Shown piece after piece: positions 33,943 through 42,034 of a DNA stretch of 42,034 bases (position 1 is the first letter of the stretch; each line of letters starts with the position of its first letter). Source of the stretch: an uncultured Chthoniobacterales bacterium (GTDB lineage Bacteria > Verrucomicrobiota > Verrucomicrobiia > Chthoniobacterales > CALDSX01); the NCBI GenBank assembly GCA_937924445.1, contig CALDSX010000063.1:1-42034 (forward strand). The letters are read 5' to 3'. A program made the translations under genes and the position numbers. Under the pieces are notes generated by a model. That model did not search any database. It worked only from the letters and a program-made list of their open reading frames with translations, and had not been told where the DNA came from.

Positions 33943-36666
33943 ATGTTCTCCCTTCTCTTCTCTTCTCGCTTGACTAGGTGCAATTTTCGAAAAGAGGGTG
34001 GCACCACCCGAGTGGAACGACTTCCCAAAGGAAGCTCTCTGTTTTTTTTTCTCATGCTCTCTCTCTCAGCAACTCAAACGCATTCATCCATTCTATCCGC
34101 TCAAACTCAAGCAAATGAACTGGAATTTCCTCCGGCAGATGCCCAGACTTGGATTTTTCCGAACGGATTCACTCTGATCGTCAAACGCGACGCCAGTGCG
34201 CCGGTCGCCAGCGTACAAGCTTGGTGTGCCACAGGCAGCATCCATGAGGGAAAATGGCTCGGAGCGGGGCTCTCGCACATATTGGAACACATGCTCTTCA
34301 AGGGCACCGAGAAACGCGGCGCGAATGATATTGCTCGACAAATACAGGAAAAGGGTGGCTATGTAAACGCCTACACCAGCTTTGACCGCACTGTGTTCTG
34401 GATAGACATCCCGTCGGAGGGTGTTGCTACGGCGATCGATATTCTCGCCGATGCGATGCTGCACTCCACTCTGCCTGAATCGGAATATGAAAAAGAGCAG
34501 GAGGTTATTCGTCGCGAGTTTGCAATGGGTTTTGATGATCCCTCGCGCGTTCTAAGTAAACTTCTTTTCGAGACCTGCTTTGTTGAACACCCCACACGCT
34601 ATCCTGTCATTGGGTATCTCGATATTTACAATCGTCTCACTCGTGCTGACGTCTTCGAGTATTACAAAAAACGTTACGTGCCAAACAATCTTTTCCTGAT
34701 CGTAGTGGGCGATGTAGATCCTCAAGCGGTGCATAATCAGGTTCTCGACCTTTTCGGCCAGTTACCTCGTGCCACACTCGAACCCATCTTTCTTCCTGAC
34801 GAACCGCGCCAACTCGGACGACGCGAACGTCATGAGGAGTTTGCCACCGATTTAACCCGTCTCCAGATTGCCTGGCCGACCCCCGGCATCACGCATCCCG
34901 ATATGCCAGCTCTCCAAATTCTCTCTGAAATCCTCGGCGGCGGGCGCAGTTCAAGACTTTATCTCGGTGTAAGGGAAAAACTTGGTCTTGCCCACGAAGT
35001 TGGCGCTTATTCCTACACGCCTGCTGGCCCCGGTCTCTTTCTGCTTTCGGCTCTCGCTGATCCAGACAAGCGCGCCTCCCTTACCGAAGCTCTGCTGGCG
35101 GAAATACACCGCATCTCAAACGAAAAACCCTCCGATGCTGAAGTTGCACGGGCAAAACGTAGGTTACTCGCGGCACAATTTCAACAGCTTTCCACAATGC
35201 GCGGCCAGGCTTCGGACCTCGGTTTTAACTGGCTTTTGACAAAAAATCTCGACTTCAGCCGCAACTTCCTCAACGGCATCAATAACGTAACCGCTGAAGA
35301 TGTACGACGAGTTGCTGACATACACCTGCGTGAAGACTCCTTGAACATCGTCAGCCTCAATCCTCCAAGTAAAGTCGGCACCGATCAGAAGGCAAAGCCG
35401 ACCGCCGAGCGCGCGGCTTTTCAGAAAACCACTTTCCCTGACGGTCTGCGACTTCTTCATCTCGAGGACCACCGTCTTCCTCTGGTTACCATCGTGGCTG
35501 TCTTTCGCTCCGGCGTTCTCTTCGAGCCACCTTCACAATCTGGCATCTCCTCCCTTCTGGCTAATCTTCTGCTTAAAGGCACTCCAACTCGCGACGCCGA
35601 ACGTATTGCTAATGAGATTGAAGAGGCCGGGGGTACCATTTCAGCCGATAGCGCAAACAACACTCTCATTGTAACTATTGACATTCTCGAGAACGGTCTC
35701 CCACTTGCTGTGGAAGTGCTCGCTGACGTACTTCGCAACGCTCACATTCCTGAAGATGCTCTGGAACGCGAACGAGGAGCGCAACTTGCGGAAATAAAGG
35801 CTGAACGTGACAAACCGCTCTTCCTTGCCAGAAAACAGCTTGTCGAAATACTCTTTGGGGATCATCCCTACTCACGGTCGCCATCCGGCTCTGCTGAAAC
35901 TGTCAGCGCTATTACTAGATCTCAACTTCTAGCCTTCCGCGATGCCCATCTTCGCCCTAGCAACTGCGTGCTGGCGATTGCAGGAGCCGTGGACAAAACC
36001 ACCGTAGAGCAGTTGGTGGCAAAGCATTTTGCCGATTGGGGCGGCGCAAAAGATAGCGCTCTCGTTCTGCCCCCGGAACCGGTGTTTCCAACCGACAAAC
36101 GGTTTGTTCAATCCGAAGCTCCCAAGAATCAAGCAATCCTCATGATCGGCTATCCGGGGGTCAAGGTTTCTGATTCTGATTTCCTTCCCCTCCAACTAGT
36201 GGCCGAGGCTTCAAGTGACATGGGCTCCCGGTTCTTTGATCGTATTCGTGAGCAGTTGGGGTTGGCCTATTTTGTCGGCGCCGTCCAGCAAACCGGCCTT
36301 GCCCCAGGCTCCTTTATTTTTTATCTCGGCACGGACCCCGCCGAGCTCGATGCTGTGCGGGCGACGTTCCAGGAGGAGATTGATCTTCTCATGCAAGACG
36401 GCCTTCAGAAAGATGAGTTTGAGCGGGCACGACAAAAATATCTTGGCGAAAGCAAAATCAGCAATCAATCTGCCAGAGCACGCGCCTCTCAGGCCGCGTC
36501 CAACGAGATTCTTGGCCTCGGCTATGACTATGAAGATGCGGAAATGGAGCGGGCCGCTAATCTTACACTCGAGGAGGTCAACGCCGCCCTTGTGCGCTGT
36601 CTGAAACGCCCCAACGTCGTTTCTGTCATCCGCCCCTCAGAACCAGCGACTTTGAACTCCAAATAG
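33943..36666 (+). CDS. M16-family zinc metalloprotease (two fused insulinase-like units), exported
   Basis: The protein has 907 residues. The active first unit has the inverted zinc motif HILEH (His112, Glu115, His116) and the distal Glu in EQEVIRREFAMG. A second M16 unit begins near residue 485 (FPDGLRLLHLEDHRLPLVTIVAVFRSG). It lacks HxxEH (GISSLLANLLLKGT), so it is the non-catalytic partner half. The first 35 residues before FFFLMLSLSATQ are unusual. A GTG at 34012 (VERLPKGSSLFFF) would give a normal signal peptide, and I regard the true start as uncertain. Such proteases degrade peptides in the periplasm. Confidence 0.9.
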   Translation: MFSLLFSSRLTRCNFRKEGGTTRVERLPKGSSLFFFLMLSLSATQTHSSILSAQTQANELEFPPADAQTWIFPNGFTLIVKRDASAPVASVQAWCATGSIHEGKWLGAGLSHILEHMLFKGTEKRGANDIARQIQEKGGYVNAYTSFDRTVFWIDIPSEGVATAIDILADAMLHSTLPESEYEKEQEVIRREFAMGFDDPSRVLSKLLFETCFVEHPTRYPVIGYLDIYNRLTRADVFEYYKKRYVPNNLFLIVVGDVDPQAVHNQVLDLFGQLPRATLEPIFLPDEPRQLGRRERHEEFATDLTRLQIAWPTPGITHPDMPALQILSEILGGGRSSRLYLGVREKLGLAHEVGAYSYTPAGPGLFLLSALADPDKRASLTEALLAEIHRISNEKPSDAEVARAKRRLLAAQFQQLSTMRGQASDLGFNWLLTKNLDFSRNFLNGINNVTAEDVRRVADIHLREDSLNIVSLNPPSKVGTDQKAKPTAERAAFQKTTFPDGLRLLHLEDHRLPLVTIVAVFRSGVLFEPPSQSGISSLLANLLLKGTPTRDAERIANEIEEAGGTISADSANNTLIVTIDILENGLPLAVEVLADVLRNAHIPEDALERERGAQLAEIKAERDKPLFLARKQLVEILFGDHPYSRSPSGSAETVSAITRSQLLAFRDAHLRPSNCVLAIAGAVDKTTVEQLVAKHFADWGGAKDSALVLPPEPVFPTDKRFVQSEAPKNQAILMIGYPGVKVSDSDFLPLQLVAEASSDMGSRFFDRIREQLGLAYFVGAVQQTGLAPGSFIFYLGTDPAELDAVRATFQEEIDLLMQDGLQKDEFERARQKYLGESKISNQSARARASQAASNEILGLGYDYEDAEMERAANLTLEEVNAALVRCLKRPNVVSVIRPSEPATLNSK

Positions 36667-36703
36667 CGACAATATCTCTGTTGTCCATCTCCAATCCAAG
36701 ACT

Positions 36704-37117
36704 ATGGCAGAAATCCAAAAAGCAGACCCAAGCGGTGAAATGACTCGTCGGTTTATCGAGTTTGTGATGATGCAAGCGCAAAACGCGGCGATGTTTCTAG
36801 GTGAAATACCCAACCCCAGCACTGGCCGCGGTGAAATAAACCTCGACCTCGCAAAAGTGTTCATTGATCAGCTTGAGATGCTGAGCCTAAAAACCCGAGG
36901 TAACCTTTCTAAAGATGAGGAAGACATCCTCGCCAATACTCTCACCCAGCTCCGACTCTCTTTTGTTCGTGCCGGTGGCCTTGGTGTCGCAAACACGTCA
37001 CCATCGGCATCCGACTCTGACAGCAGGCCCGGCCCCGGCACCTCAACTTCGCCAGCTTCCGAGTCGGAGAACGAGGCAAACTCGCGCAAAAAATTCTCTA
37101 AAAGCTACGGCTCCTGA
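36704..37117 (+). CDS. DUF1844-domain protein
   Basis: The protein has 137 residues. RFIEFVMMQAQNAAMFLGEIPNP and INLDLAKVFIDQLEMLSLKTRGNLSKDEEDIL form the helical DUF1844 domain (about 12-85). The Ser/Pro/Asn-rich tail (about 95-137) is low complexity. The function is unknown, but the domain is common in Planctomycetes, Verrucomicrobia and related bacteria. It lies between the M16 protease and kdsA, 30-40 bases from each, so it is probably in the same transcription unit as the LPS genes. Confidence 0.82.
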   Translation: MAEIQKADPSGEMTRRFIEFVMMQAQNAAMFLGEIPNPSTGRGEINLDLAKVFIDQLEMLSLKTRGNLSKDEEDILANTLTQLRLSFVRAGGLGVANTSPSASDSDSRPGPGTSTSPASESENEANSRKKFSKSYGS

Positions 37118-37147
37118 GCCACCTTCATCCCCACAGTTCCTCCCTTC

Positions 37148-37981
37148 ATGGCCGAGTTCCGAAGATTACGAACTATTCAGACCGATAAATTTAGTGTCGG
37201 TGGACGCGAGCCTCTCTTCATCCTTGGCCCATGCGTTATCGAATCGGAACGTATGATCCGACGAGCGGCATCTCGCATTCTCTCAATCGCCCGTGACGCT
37301 GGAGTACGTAATCTCGTCTTCAAAGCTTCCTACGACAAAGCAAACCGCACATCTCATAAGTCCTACCGCGGCATTGGAATCCATGACGGCTGTCGGATTC
37401 TGGAGGCTATCGGAGCAGAGCATGGAGTTTCCGTCACTACGGATGTTCACACTGTTGAGGAGGCTGAAATTGCTGCGGCGCATGTAGATATCCTACAGAT
37501 ACCTGCTTTCCTTTGTCGCCAAACAGATATTCTCAAATCCGCTGCCTCCTCCGCTCGCGTGGTTAACGTCAAAAAAGGCCAGTTTCTCGCCCCCTGGGAT
37601 GTTAAGAATATTGCCGAAAAACTAGAATTTTTTGGTGCAAAAGCATTCTTTTTCACCGAGCGAGGCACAACCTTTGGCTATAATAATCTTGTCGCAGACA
37701 TGCGCTCTCTCTTTTGGATTCGAGCGGCCGGATACCCCGTAGTTTTCGACGCCACTCACTCGGTACAACGGCCCGGTGGAGGGGGAGATAAAACAGCGGG
37801 CGATGCCATTCTTGCCCCGGTCTTGGCCAGAGCAGCGATGGCTGCGGGTTGTGACGGCATCTTTCTCGAGACCCACGAAAGCCCCGCCAAAGCCCTCTCC
37901 GATGGGCCAAACATGATTCCTTTTCGTACCCTAAGTTCGCTTCTGAAAGTGCTGCTGAAAATCCGGTCAGCTTTGGAATAG
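37148..37981 (+). CDS. kdsA: 3-deoxy-8-phosphooctulonate synthase (KDO-8-P synthase)
   Basis: The protein has 277 residues, of normal length. Signature blocks are FILGPCVIESE, VFKASYDKANRTS, GVSVTTDVHTVEEAE, DILQIPAFLCRQTD, VNVKKGQFLAPWD, FFFTERGTTFGYNNLV, PVVFDATHSVQRPGG and FLETHESPAKALSDGPN. It condenses phosphoenolpyruvate with arabinose-5-phosphate to make the KDO precursor of LPS inner core. It heads the LPS-transport genes that follow. kdsB, kdsC and kdsD are not in the window. Confidence 0.96.
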   Translation: MAEFRRLRTIQTDKFSVGGREPLFILGPCVIESERMIRRAASRILSIARDAGVRNLVFKASYDKANRTSHKSYRGIGIHDGCRILEAIGAEHGVSVTTDVHTVEEAEIAAAHVDILQIPAFLCRQTDILKSAASSARVVNVKKGQFLAPWDVKNIAEKLEFFGAKAFFFTERGTTFGYNNLVADMRSLFWIRAAGYPVVFDATHSVQRPGGGGDKTAGDAILAPVLARAAMAAGCDGIFLETHESPAKALSDGPNMIPFRTLSSLLKVLLKIRSALE

Positions 37982-37999
37982 AGATGCATCACTTGTTTC

Positions 38000-38557
38000 A
38001 TGACACTCTTCCACCAACCCCAGCCTTACGAACTGACAAACGGTCTCAGTAAAATTGGGATTTGCCTTTTTCTCTGCCTGTTTGCAGCTTTTGCATCGTT
38101 TTCGCACGCACAACAACCCGGGAACGCTCCCCAAAATGATTTTATTTTAAATTCCCCTAGCAGCCGCGCTCTGGCCGCTCTCGACATCCTTCCTATTGGC
38201 GAAAAGTCTATCGGTGTTGTTCTTCCGGACTACGACCTTCAAGGGAACCTTATCAGCATCTTGAAGGCGCACTCCGCCAAGCGCATCAGTGAAACGGAAA
38301 TTTTCCTCGACGCAATGACCCTCTCAGTATCCCAGGACCCTCCTCGTTCAAATCTGCTCGTCGAACTTCCCGCCGCGCGTTACGACGTCAGCACATCGAT
38401 GCTGTTCGGTCTGCGTGATGTTCGCGTCAGCAGAGATGATTTTCTTCTCACTGGAGACAGCTTGGAATTTGATACCCAAACACGCTGTGGAGTCCTCCGT
38501 GGCAACATCAGAATGGTTCTTCAAAAGCAACACCCACCTTCCGCTGACATCCCATGA
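38000..38557 (+). CDS. LptC-like periplasmic LPS-transport protein (tentative)
   Basis: The protein has 185 residues. A hydrophobic segment (about 18-37, IGICLFLCLFAAFASFSHAQ) is a signal peptide or anchor. The C-terminal part, VSRDDFLLTGDSLEFDTQTRCGVLRGNIRMVLQ, has the repeating beta-strand pattern of the OstA/LptA/LptC jellyroll. It is placed between kdsA and lptA and overlaps lptA by ATGA, which is the usual lptC position. Sequence similarity to LptC is weak, so the call rests mainly on fold pattern and context. Confidence 0.6.
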   Translation: MTLFHQPQPYELTNGLSKIGICLFLCLFAAFASFSHAQQPGNAPQNDFILNSPSSRALAALDILPIGEKSIGVVLPDYDLQGNLISILKAHSAKRISETEIFLDAMTLSVSQDPPRSNLLVELPAARYDVSTSMLFGLRDVRVSRDDFLLTGDSLEFDTQTRCGVLRGNIRMVLQKQHPPSADIP

Positions 38558-39105
38558 AGCGCTCTTACCTCATCACTTCCTTGCGGTTTGCCTACCTGGC
38601 CATTACGCTTTGGCTGCCCGCACTTAACGCACAAAACAAAACTGAAACATCCAAACCTCAAGACTTTCTCGTCTCCGGGAAGTCTAACTCCGAAACCACC
38701 ATTCTCGCCGACCAACAGGTCGAGTTTAGCTCAAACGAGCGCAAAGCCGTCTTTGTAGGCAATGTCCGGGTAAAAGATTCACAATTCGATATTGAATGCG
38801 ACAAACTCACCGCTTTTCTCGACCGCCAGGAGGGCGGCCTGGAGAGCGCCATCGCCGAGGGTCGGGTTCGTGTCGTACAGGAAAAAAAGGGGGCTGACGG
38901 TAAGAAAACCGTCTCTATTGGGCGTGGAGAACGTCTTGTTTGGGAGGCAAAAAATGGCACCGCACACCTCTCTGGCAACGCGCAGGTTCAGCAGGGAATT
39001 AATCTTCACATCGCCGAAGGCAAAGATACCGTCATGGTTCTTACTCGCGATGGCGAACTCAAAACCAACGGCCGCAGCCGCACAGTCATTAAACCACAAG
39101 ATTGA
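38554..39105 (+). CDS. lptA: LptA-like periplasmic LPS-bridge protein (OstA domain)
   Basis: The protein has 183 residues. A signal peptide (MKRSYLITSLRFAYLAITLWLPALNAQ) precedes the jellyroll. The OstA repeat pattern is clear: TTILADQQVEFSSNERKAVFVGNVRVKDSQFDIECDKLTAFLD, then ERLVWEAKNGTAHLSGNAQVQQG. LptA forms the periplasmic bridge that carries LPS from LptB2FGC to LptDE. It is coupled to the LptC-like gene by ATGA and lies 80 bases before lptB. Confidence 0.85.
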   Translation: MKRSYLITSLRFAYLAITLWLPALNAQNKTETSKPQDFLVSGKSNSETTILADQQVEFSSNERKAVFVGNVRVKDSQFDIECDKLTAFLDRQEGGLESAIAEGRVRVVQEKKGADGKKTVSIGRGERLVWEAKNGTAHLSGNAQVQQGINLHIAEGKDTVMVLTRDGELKTNGRSRTVIKPQD

Positions 39106-39185
39106 GCAAGCCGTACCAAACCTTTCTTTTCCCTTCCCCCAGATGTTTTTAGGCGCTACGTTTCTTGAGGTAAAATTTTTCAGAG

Positions 39186-39992
39186 ATGACTTCATCTTCT
39201 CACGCCACATCGAAAAAAATCTCCAAAACCGTGCGTTCCAAGCCCTCACCGCCATTGGCTCCTGAGGAGCGGTCGCTTCTACGCACAGAAAAACTCGTCA
39301 AAACTTACGGCGGAAGAACAGTCGTCAATGGTGTCGACATTTCCGTCCGTCAGGGCGAAATCGTAGGTCTTCTTGGGCCGAATGGTGCCGGCAAAACAAC
39401 AAGCTTCTACATGATCGTCGGCCTTGTTCGCCCAGATAGCGGTCGTATCTTCCTCGACGACACCGACATCAGCGGCCTGCCGATGCACGTCCGAGCCAGA
39501 CTAGGTCTTGGCTACCTTCCACAGGAAGAATCCATTTTTCGCAAACTTACCGTTGAACAGAATCTCTACGCAGTTCTCGAGACCCTCCCTATTAGTGCCA
39601 CCGAACGCAAATGTCGCTGTGATGAATTACTCAATCAATTTGGTATCACGCATATCCGAAAAAACACCGCAATGACTCTTTCAGGTGGTGAAAAGCGTCG
39701 ACTCACCATCGCGCGTTCCCTTGTCACACGCCCAAAGCTTCTGATGCTCGACGAACCCTTCTCTGGTGTGGACCCGATAGCTGTCTTTGAAATCCAGCAA
39801 ATCATCGTGAATCTGCGGCATTCAGGTTACGCTATTCTCATTACCGATCACAACGTTCGTGAGACTCTCTCCATTGTAGATCGCGCTTACCTCATCTACG
39901 AAGGGCGCGTTGAAAGCGAAGGTTCCAGCGATTTTCTCATCAACGACCCTGTCAGTCGGCAACTCTATCTGGGAGAGCGCTTTACGATGTGA
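39186..39992 (+). CDS. lptB: LPS export ABC transporter ATP-binding protein LptB
   Basis: The protein has 268 residues. Walker A GPNGAGKTT is at about 64-72. The Q-loop GYLPQEESIFRKLTVEQNL is highly specific to LptB. The signature LSGGEKRRLTIARSL, Walker B KLLMLDEPFSGVDPIAV and switch His ILITDHNVRET are all intact. LptB powers LPS extraction from the inner membrane with LptF/G. Compared with standard LptB (about 240 residues), there is an extra basic Ser/Lys/Pro N-terminus of about 30 residues; the start could lie further in. It ends ATGTGA, overlapping the GTG of the next gene. LptF and LptG are not in the window. Confidence 0.95.
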   Translation: MTSSSHATSKKISKTVRSKPSPPLAPEERSLLRTEKLVKTYGGRTVVNGVDISVRQGEIVGLLGPNGAGKTTSFYMIVGLVRPDSGRIFLDDTDISGLPMHVRARLGLGYLPQEESIFRKLTVEQNLYAVLETLPISATERKCRCDELLNQFGITHIRKNTAMTLSGGEKRRLTIARSLVTRPKLLMLDEPFSGVDPIAVFEIQQIIVNLRHSGYAILITDHNVRETLSIVDRAYLIYEGRVESEGSSDFLINDPVSRQLYLGERFTM

Positions 39993-41335
39993 GCTCTATC
40001 CCATTCTCTCAAACAGTGTCTGCCCGATTCAGCACGATTTACCTTGGAATCCTTCTCCTCTTCGGCGTTCTGATTATCCGCGAGGGCGATCGCGGCACTT
40101 TTGATACACCTGAAGAACTTTTTGCCCTATGGCTTGCCGCTAATTGCCGACGGCAACCGGAATCTTTTTCCGAACCTCGACCGATACTCCTTGTCGAAGC
40201 AAATAATGAAACCCGAAGAGATTCCTGGCCTCTTTCTCTGCTGGACTATGCGGCATTTCTACGCACCGCTGCCAGCCTCAATCCCACGCTTGTTGCTCTG
40301 GCCGATCTTCCGGACAGTCACCCTCCCACCTCCATTGAACTCCGCGCCCTCGAATCTGCCGCACTCACAGTCTCACAGCTTCTAATTCTAAGACCTCATA
40401 ATCCTAGCCCGCCCACTGTTTACACAACCGAATATCCCCTGCTCGCTTCAAATGACCAGGTGGAATTTGCGGATCAACTTGGTACGCCCAGAGTTCATTT
40501 CCTTGTCGAGACACTTCCTGCCATTGCGGCTTTTGGCCCTTGCCTCGTGCGTGATCCTGTCGCGGCCCCCTCCCCACCACAGGCAGTTCCTGAGGTTCAC
40601 CTCCTCTTTTCCACACCCTCAGGGCTCGTGCCCTCCTTTGTTCTTCGAAGCCTTCTTATGGCTAACCACATCGCACCTCAGGAAGTCGTCGTCAAACCCA
40701 AAAATCGGCTCCTGCTCGCTAACGGGCGAACAATTTCTCTTGGGCCAAACGGGAAAATGCCCCTGCCAAATCCTCTCACATCAGGTTTTCGAAGGATTGA
40801 ATTTGGTGACTTCCTTTTAGCTTTACAGGATCCTACGGCTCCGAGCCACCCGCAATTGGCTGGCATTGATGGTGGCGTCATTCTCTTTGGCAACACAGAC
40901 GACGAAAGTCGCGGGATTTTTCTCGCCAATGGAGAACGCATTTCAAATGCTGAACTTTATGCCGCAGCAATCTGTCAGCTTTATTCCGCACGTAAAGAGT
41001 TCCAACGGATACAATGGGTCTCATGGCTCTTACTCGGGTTGACAGCGGCACTGTTCTATAAACTCCGTTCAATGGACAGAGGCGTGGCCATGGTCTTCTC
41101 TATTCTTATCGGAGCCGCATATCCTATTGTTGCTATTGCCTTCTATGAACAAGCCTCTCTTACCCTGCCTTTTGTTCCAGCTTACGCCATGATTGGGTTT
41201 TTATTGGTCAGTCGATTTTTCTTTCCTTCACGCGTCCAACGACCCCACAAACCAAAACGCCTACACCATACAAGGCACGCTCCCACACTAAAAATTGAAA
41301 AAAACAATCATCCCCCCAAAGACTATCTGCGTTGA
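39989..41335 (+). CDS. CHASE2-like membrane protein (tentative)
   Basis: The protein has 448 residues with a GTG start overlapping the lptB stop. One N-terminal transmembrane segment (about 16-32) is followed by a periplasmic domain of about 300 residues (RPILLVEANN..., SLLDYAAFLRTAASLNPTLVALADL). Three C-terminal transmembrane helices follow (about 335-420), and then a basic cytoplasmic tail (about 25 residues). This topology and the 'DYAAFL...P.LVAL' pattern resemble CHASE2 sensor domains. No kinase, cyclase or GGDEF output domain follows. The tight linkage to lptB suggests an envelope role. The CHASE2 call is weak. Confidence 0.6.
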   Translation: MSSIPFSQTVSARFSTIYLGILLLFGVLIIREGDRGTFDTPEELFALWLAANCRRQPESFSEPRPILLVEANNETRRDSWPLSLLDYAAFLRTAASLNPTLVALADLPDSHPPTSIELRALESAALTVSQLLILRPHNPSPPTVYTTEYPLLASNDQVEFADQLGTPRVHFLVETLPAIAAFGPCLVRDPVAAPSPPQAVPEVHLLFSTPSGLVPSFVLRSLLMANHIAPQEVVVKPKNRLLLANGRTISLGPNGKMPLPNPLTSGFRRIEFGDFLLALQDPTAPSHPQLAGIDGGVILFGNTDDESRGIFLANGERISNAELYAAAICQLYSARKEFQRIQWVSWLLLGLTAALFYKLRSMDRGVAMVFSILIGAAYPIVAIAFYEQASLTLPFVPAYAMIGFLLVSRFFFPSRVQRPHKPKRLHHTRHAPTLKIEKNNHPPKDYLR

Positions 41336-41389
41336 ACGAAGATCATTTGCCTTCAATGGTAGTTCTGTAGCTAACATCCTGTTGAAAAA

Positions 41390-41471
41390 CCTTTCCAAAG
41401 TCAGGCAGGCATGATGGGAGAGAAAAAAAACCTTGCCAAAGTTAGGCAGGCATGATAGGAGGGAAAAATGT
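41390..41471 (+). repeat. 41-bp tandem direct repeat (2 copies) at the IS left end
   Basis: Copies at 41390-41430 and 41431-41471 share CCAAAGT.AGGCAGGCATGAT.GGAG and differ at about six positions. The second copy supplies a strong AGGAGGG ribosome-binding site just ahead of the transposase ATG (41468). The copy next to the inverted repeat might be a transposase-binding site. Confidence 0.85.
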
Positions 41472-41860
41472 TTGAGAAGCGAGTTGTGAGAGAAGAGCAA
41501 GGAGAGTTTTGGATTCAACGCAAGCATCTGGTAGCCTCGCGAGGGCGGGGATTTAACGCTAAACTGAACGAGACGGTGGCCGAGATGGGATTTGCCCAGA
41601 GAGTGAGGGTGTTGTGCGAACCGAGCTACCGGGAAGCCAATCGGGGAGGAAGGCCCGGGATTGAGCCGGTGGTGTATTTCAAGATGCTTATGGTGGGATT
41701 TTTTGAAAACCTGGGAGTGGATTCGAGCGTCATCGAAAAGCCAATGCCAGCCTGCGGAGTATGGAACACCGCAACAGCAAGTAATCTTATTGGAAGTATG
41801 TCAAGGGTTTGTTTTCTATGTTTTCGCAACCAATTTTCGGAGGATACTTTTTTGCAATGA
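41468..41860 (+). pseudogene. Truncated transposase (IS1182/IS5-like N-terminal part)
   Basis: The frame has 130 codons. The first 85 or so residues match the N-terminus of a transposase: FWIQRKHLV, GFNAKLNETVAEMGFAQRVRVLCEPSY, then GRPGIEPVVYFKMLMVGFFENLG, the DUF772-like segment. After that the expected catalytic DDE domain is missing and the sequence becomes unrelated, consistent with an internal deletion. A good SD (AGGAGGG) precedes the ATG. It could not transpose on its own but might be mobilised by a full-length relative. Confidence 0.75.
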
Positions 41861-41941
41861 GCCTAAAACCACCCGTTTTTCAACAGTCTGCTAAACGATT
41901 CATCCATTCATCGCATACCCGCAAGACCGACATTTCGTGAC

Positions 41942-42034
41942 ATGAAAACAAGACTACTCCTTCCGTTGGGTTTGGCGGTCGCCGCGCAGCATTTCGCCTC
42001 TGCTCAGAAGCCAGACGCTTCCGACGCATTTGCC
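41942..42034 (+). CDS. N-terminus of an exported protein (cut by window end)
   Basis: The ATG at 41942 opens a frame that runs to the last base (31 residues). MKTRLLLPLGLAVAAQHFASAQ is a good signal peptide with cleavage after ASA or SAQ. The mature start, KPDASDAFA, is not enough to identify the protein. It lies 55 bases after the IS remnant, so the element may have inserted into its promoter region. Confidence 0.6.
   Translation, partial: MKTRLLLPLGLAVAAQHFASAQKPDASDAFA

Larger units (their letters stand above)
41379..41886. mobile_element. 508-bp IS remnant with 12-bp perfect terminal inverted repeats
   Basis: CTGTTGAAAAAC (41379-41390) is the exact inverse of GTTTTTCAACAG (41875-41886). 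Between them lie a 41-bp tandem repeat and a truncated transposase frame. At 508 bp it is far too short for an autonomous element of this type (1.3-1.8 kb), so it is an internally deleted derivative. Obvious target duplications are not seen; GCTAAC/GCTAAAC flanks are only suggestive. Confidence 0.75.

Overview
The window looks like chromosomal DNA of a diderm (LPS-making) bacterium, most likely from the PVC superphylum and probably Verrucomicrobiota. The clues are kdsA followed by lptC/lptA/lptB-like genes, a DUF1844 protein, a Minf_1886-type protein, GlgE, and a large receiver/PATAN/kinase-like/formylglycine-enzyme-like fusion. This lineage call is an inference from gene content. All functional names come from reading motifs in the sequence; no database search was run.

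Layout, left to right. (1) 1-370: the tail of an unidentified CDS, a perfect 13-bp hairpin and a CCA-encoding tRNA-Leu(GAG). (2) 0.5-6.2 kb, minus strand: glnB (PII), then hpf, an RF-like GGQ protein, an APH/AmgK-like kinase, glgE and an N-acetylmuramoyl-L-alanine amidase; the last four overlap end to end. (3) 6.2-6.8 kb: a divergent intergenic region rich in inverted repeats. (4) 6.8-14 kb, plus strand: uvrB and rtcB (ATGA overlap), a possible small ORF, truA and pbpC. (5) 14-16 kb: two unrecognised genes. (6) 16-20.1 kb: lipocalin lipoprotein, acyl desaturase, COG2907-type flavoprotein and an M24 peptidase. (7) 20.1-21.7 kb: a gene-poor stretch with decayed remnants, one resembling GH95 alpha-L-fucosidase. 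(8) 21.7-25.7 kb: an orphan PilC/GspF gene, mnmG carrying two identical parS-like palindromes, and a GNAT gene. (9) 26-28.5 kb: hom-thrC. (10) 28.5-33.9 kb: a TPR membrane protein, the five-part fusion, a secreted protein, a tiny membrane protein and a Minf_1886-type protein. (11) 33.9-41.3 kb: M16 protease, DUF1844 protein, kdsA, lptC-like, lptA, lptB and a CHASE2-like membrane protein. (12) 41.4-41.9 kb: a 508-bp IS remnant, then the start of a secreted protein cut by the window edge.

How the genes fit together. Envelope biogenesis dominates: amidase, PBP1C, KdsA, Lpt parts, M16 protease and lipocalin. There is also a translation/RNA-maintenance set (HPF, GGQ release factor, RtcB, TruA, MnmG), DNA repair (UvrB) and threonine synthesis.

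The points I would look at first are the two perfect TGTTCCACGTGGAACA sites. One lies just upstream of mnmG and the other lies inside it, in an apparent protein insertion. After those come the receiver/PATAN/pseudokinase/FGE operon and the kinase-GlgE-amidase operon.
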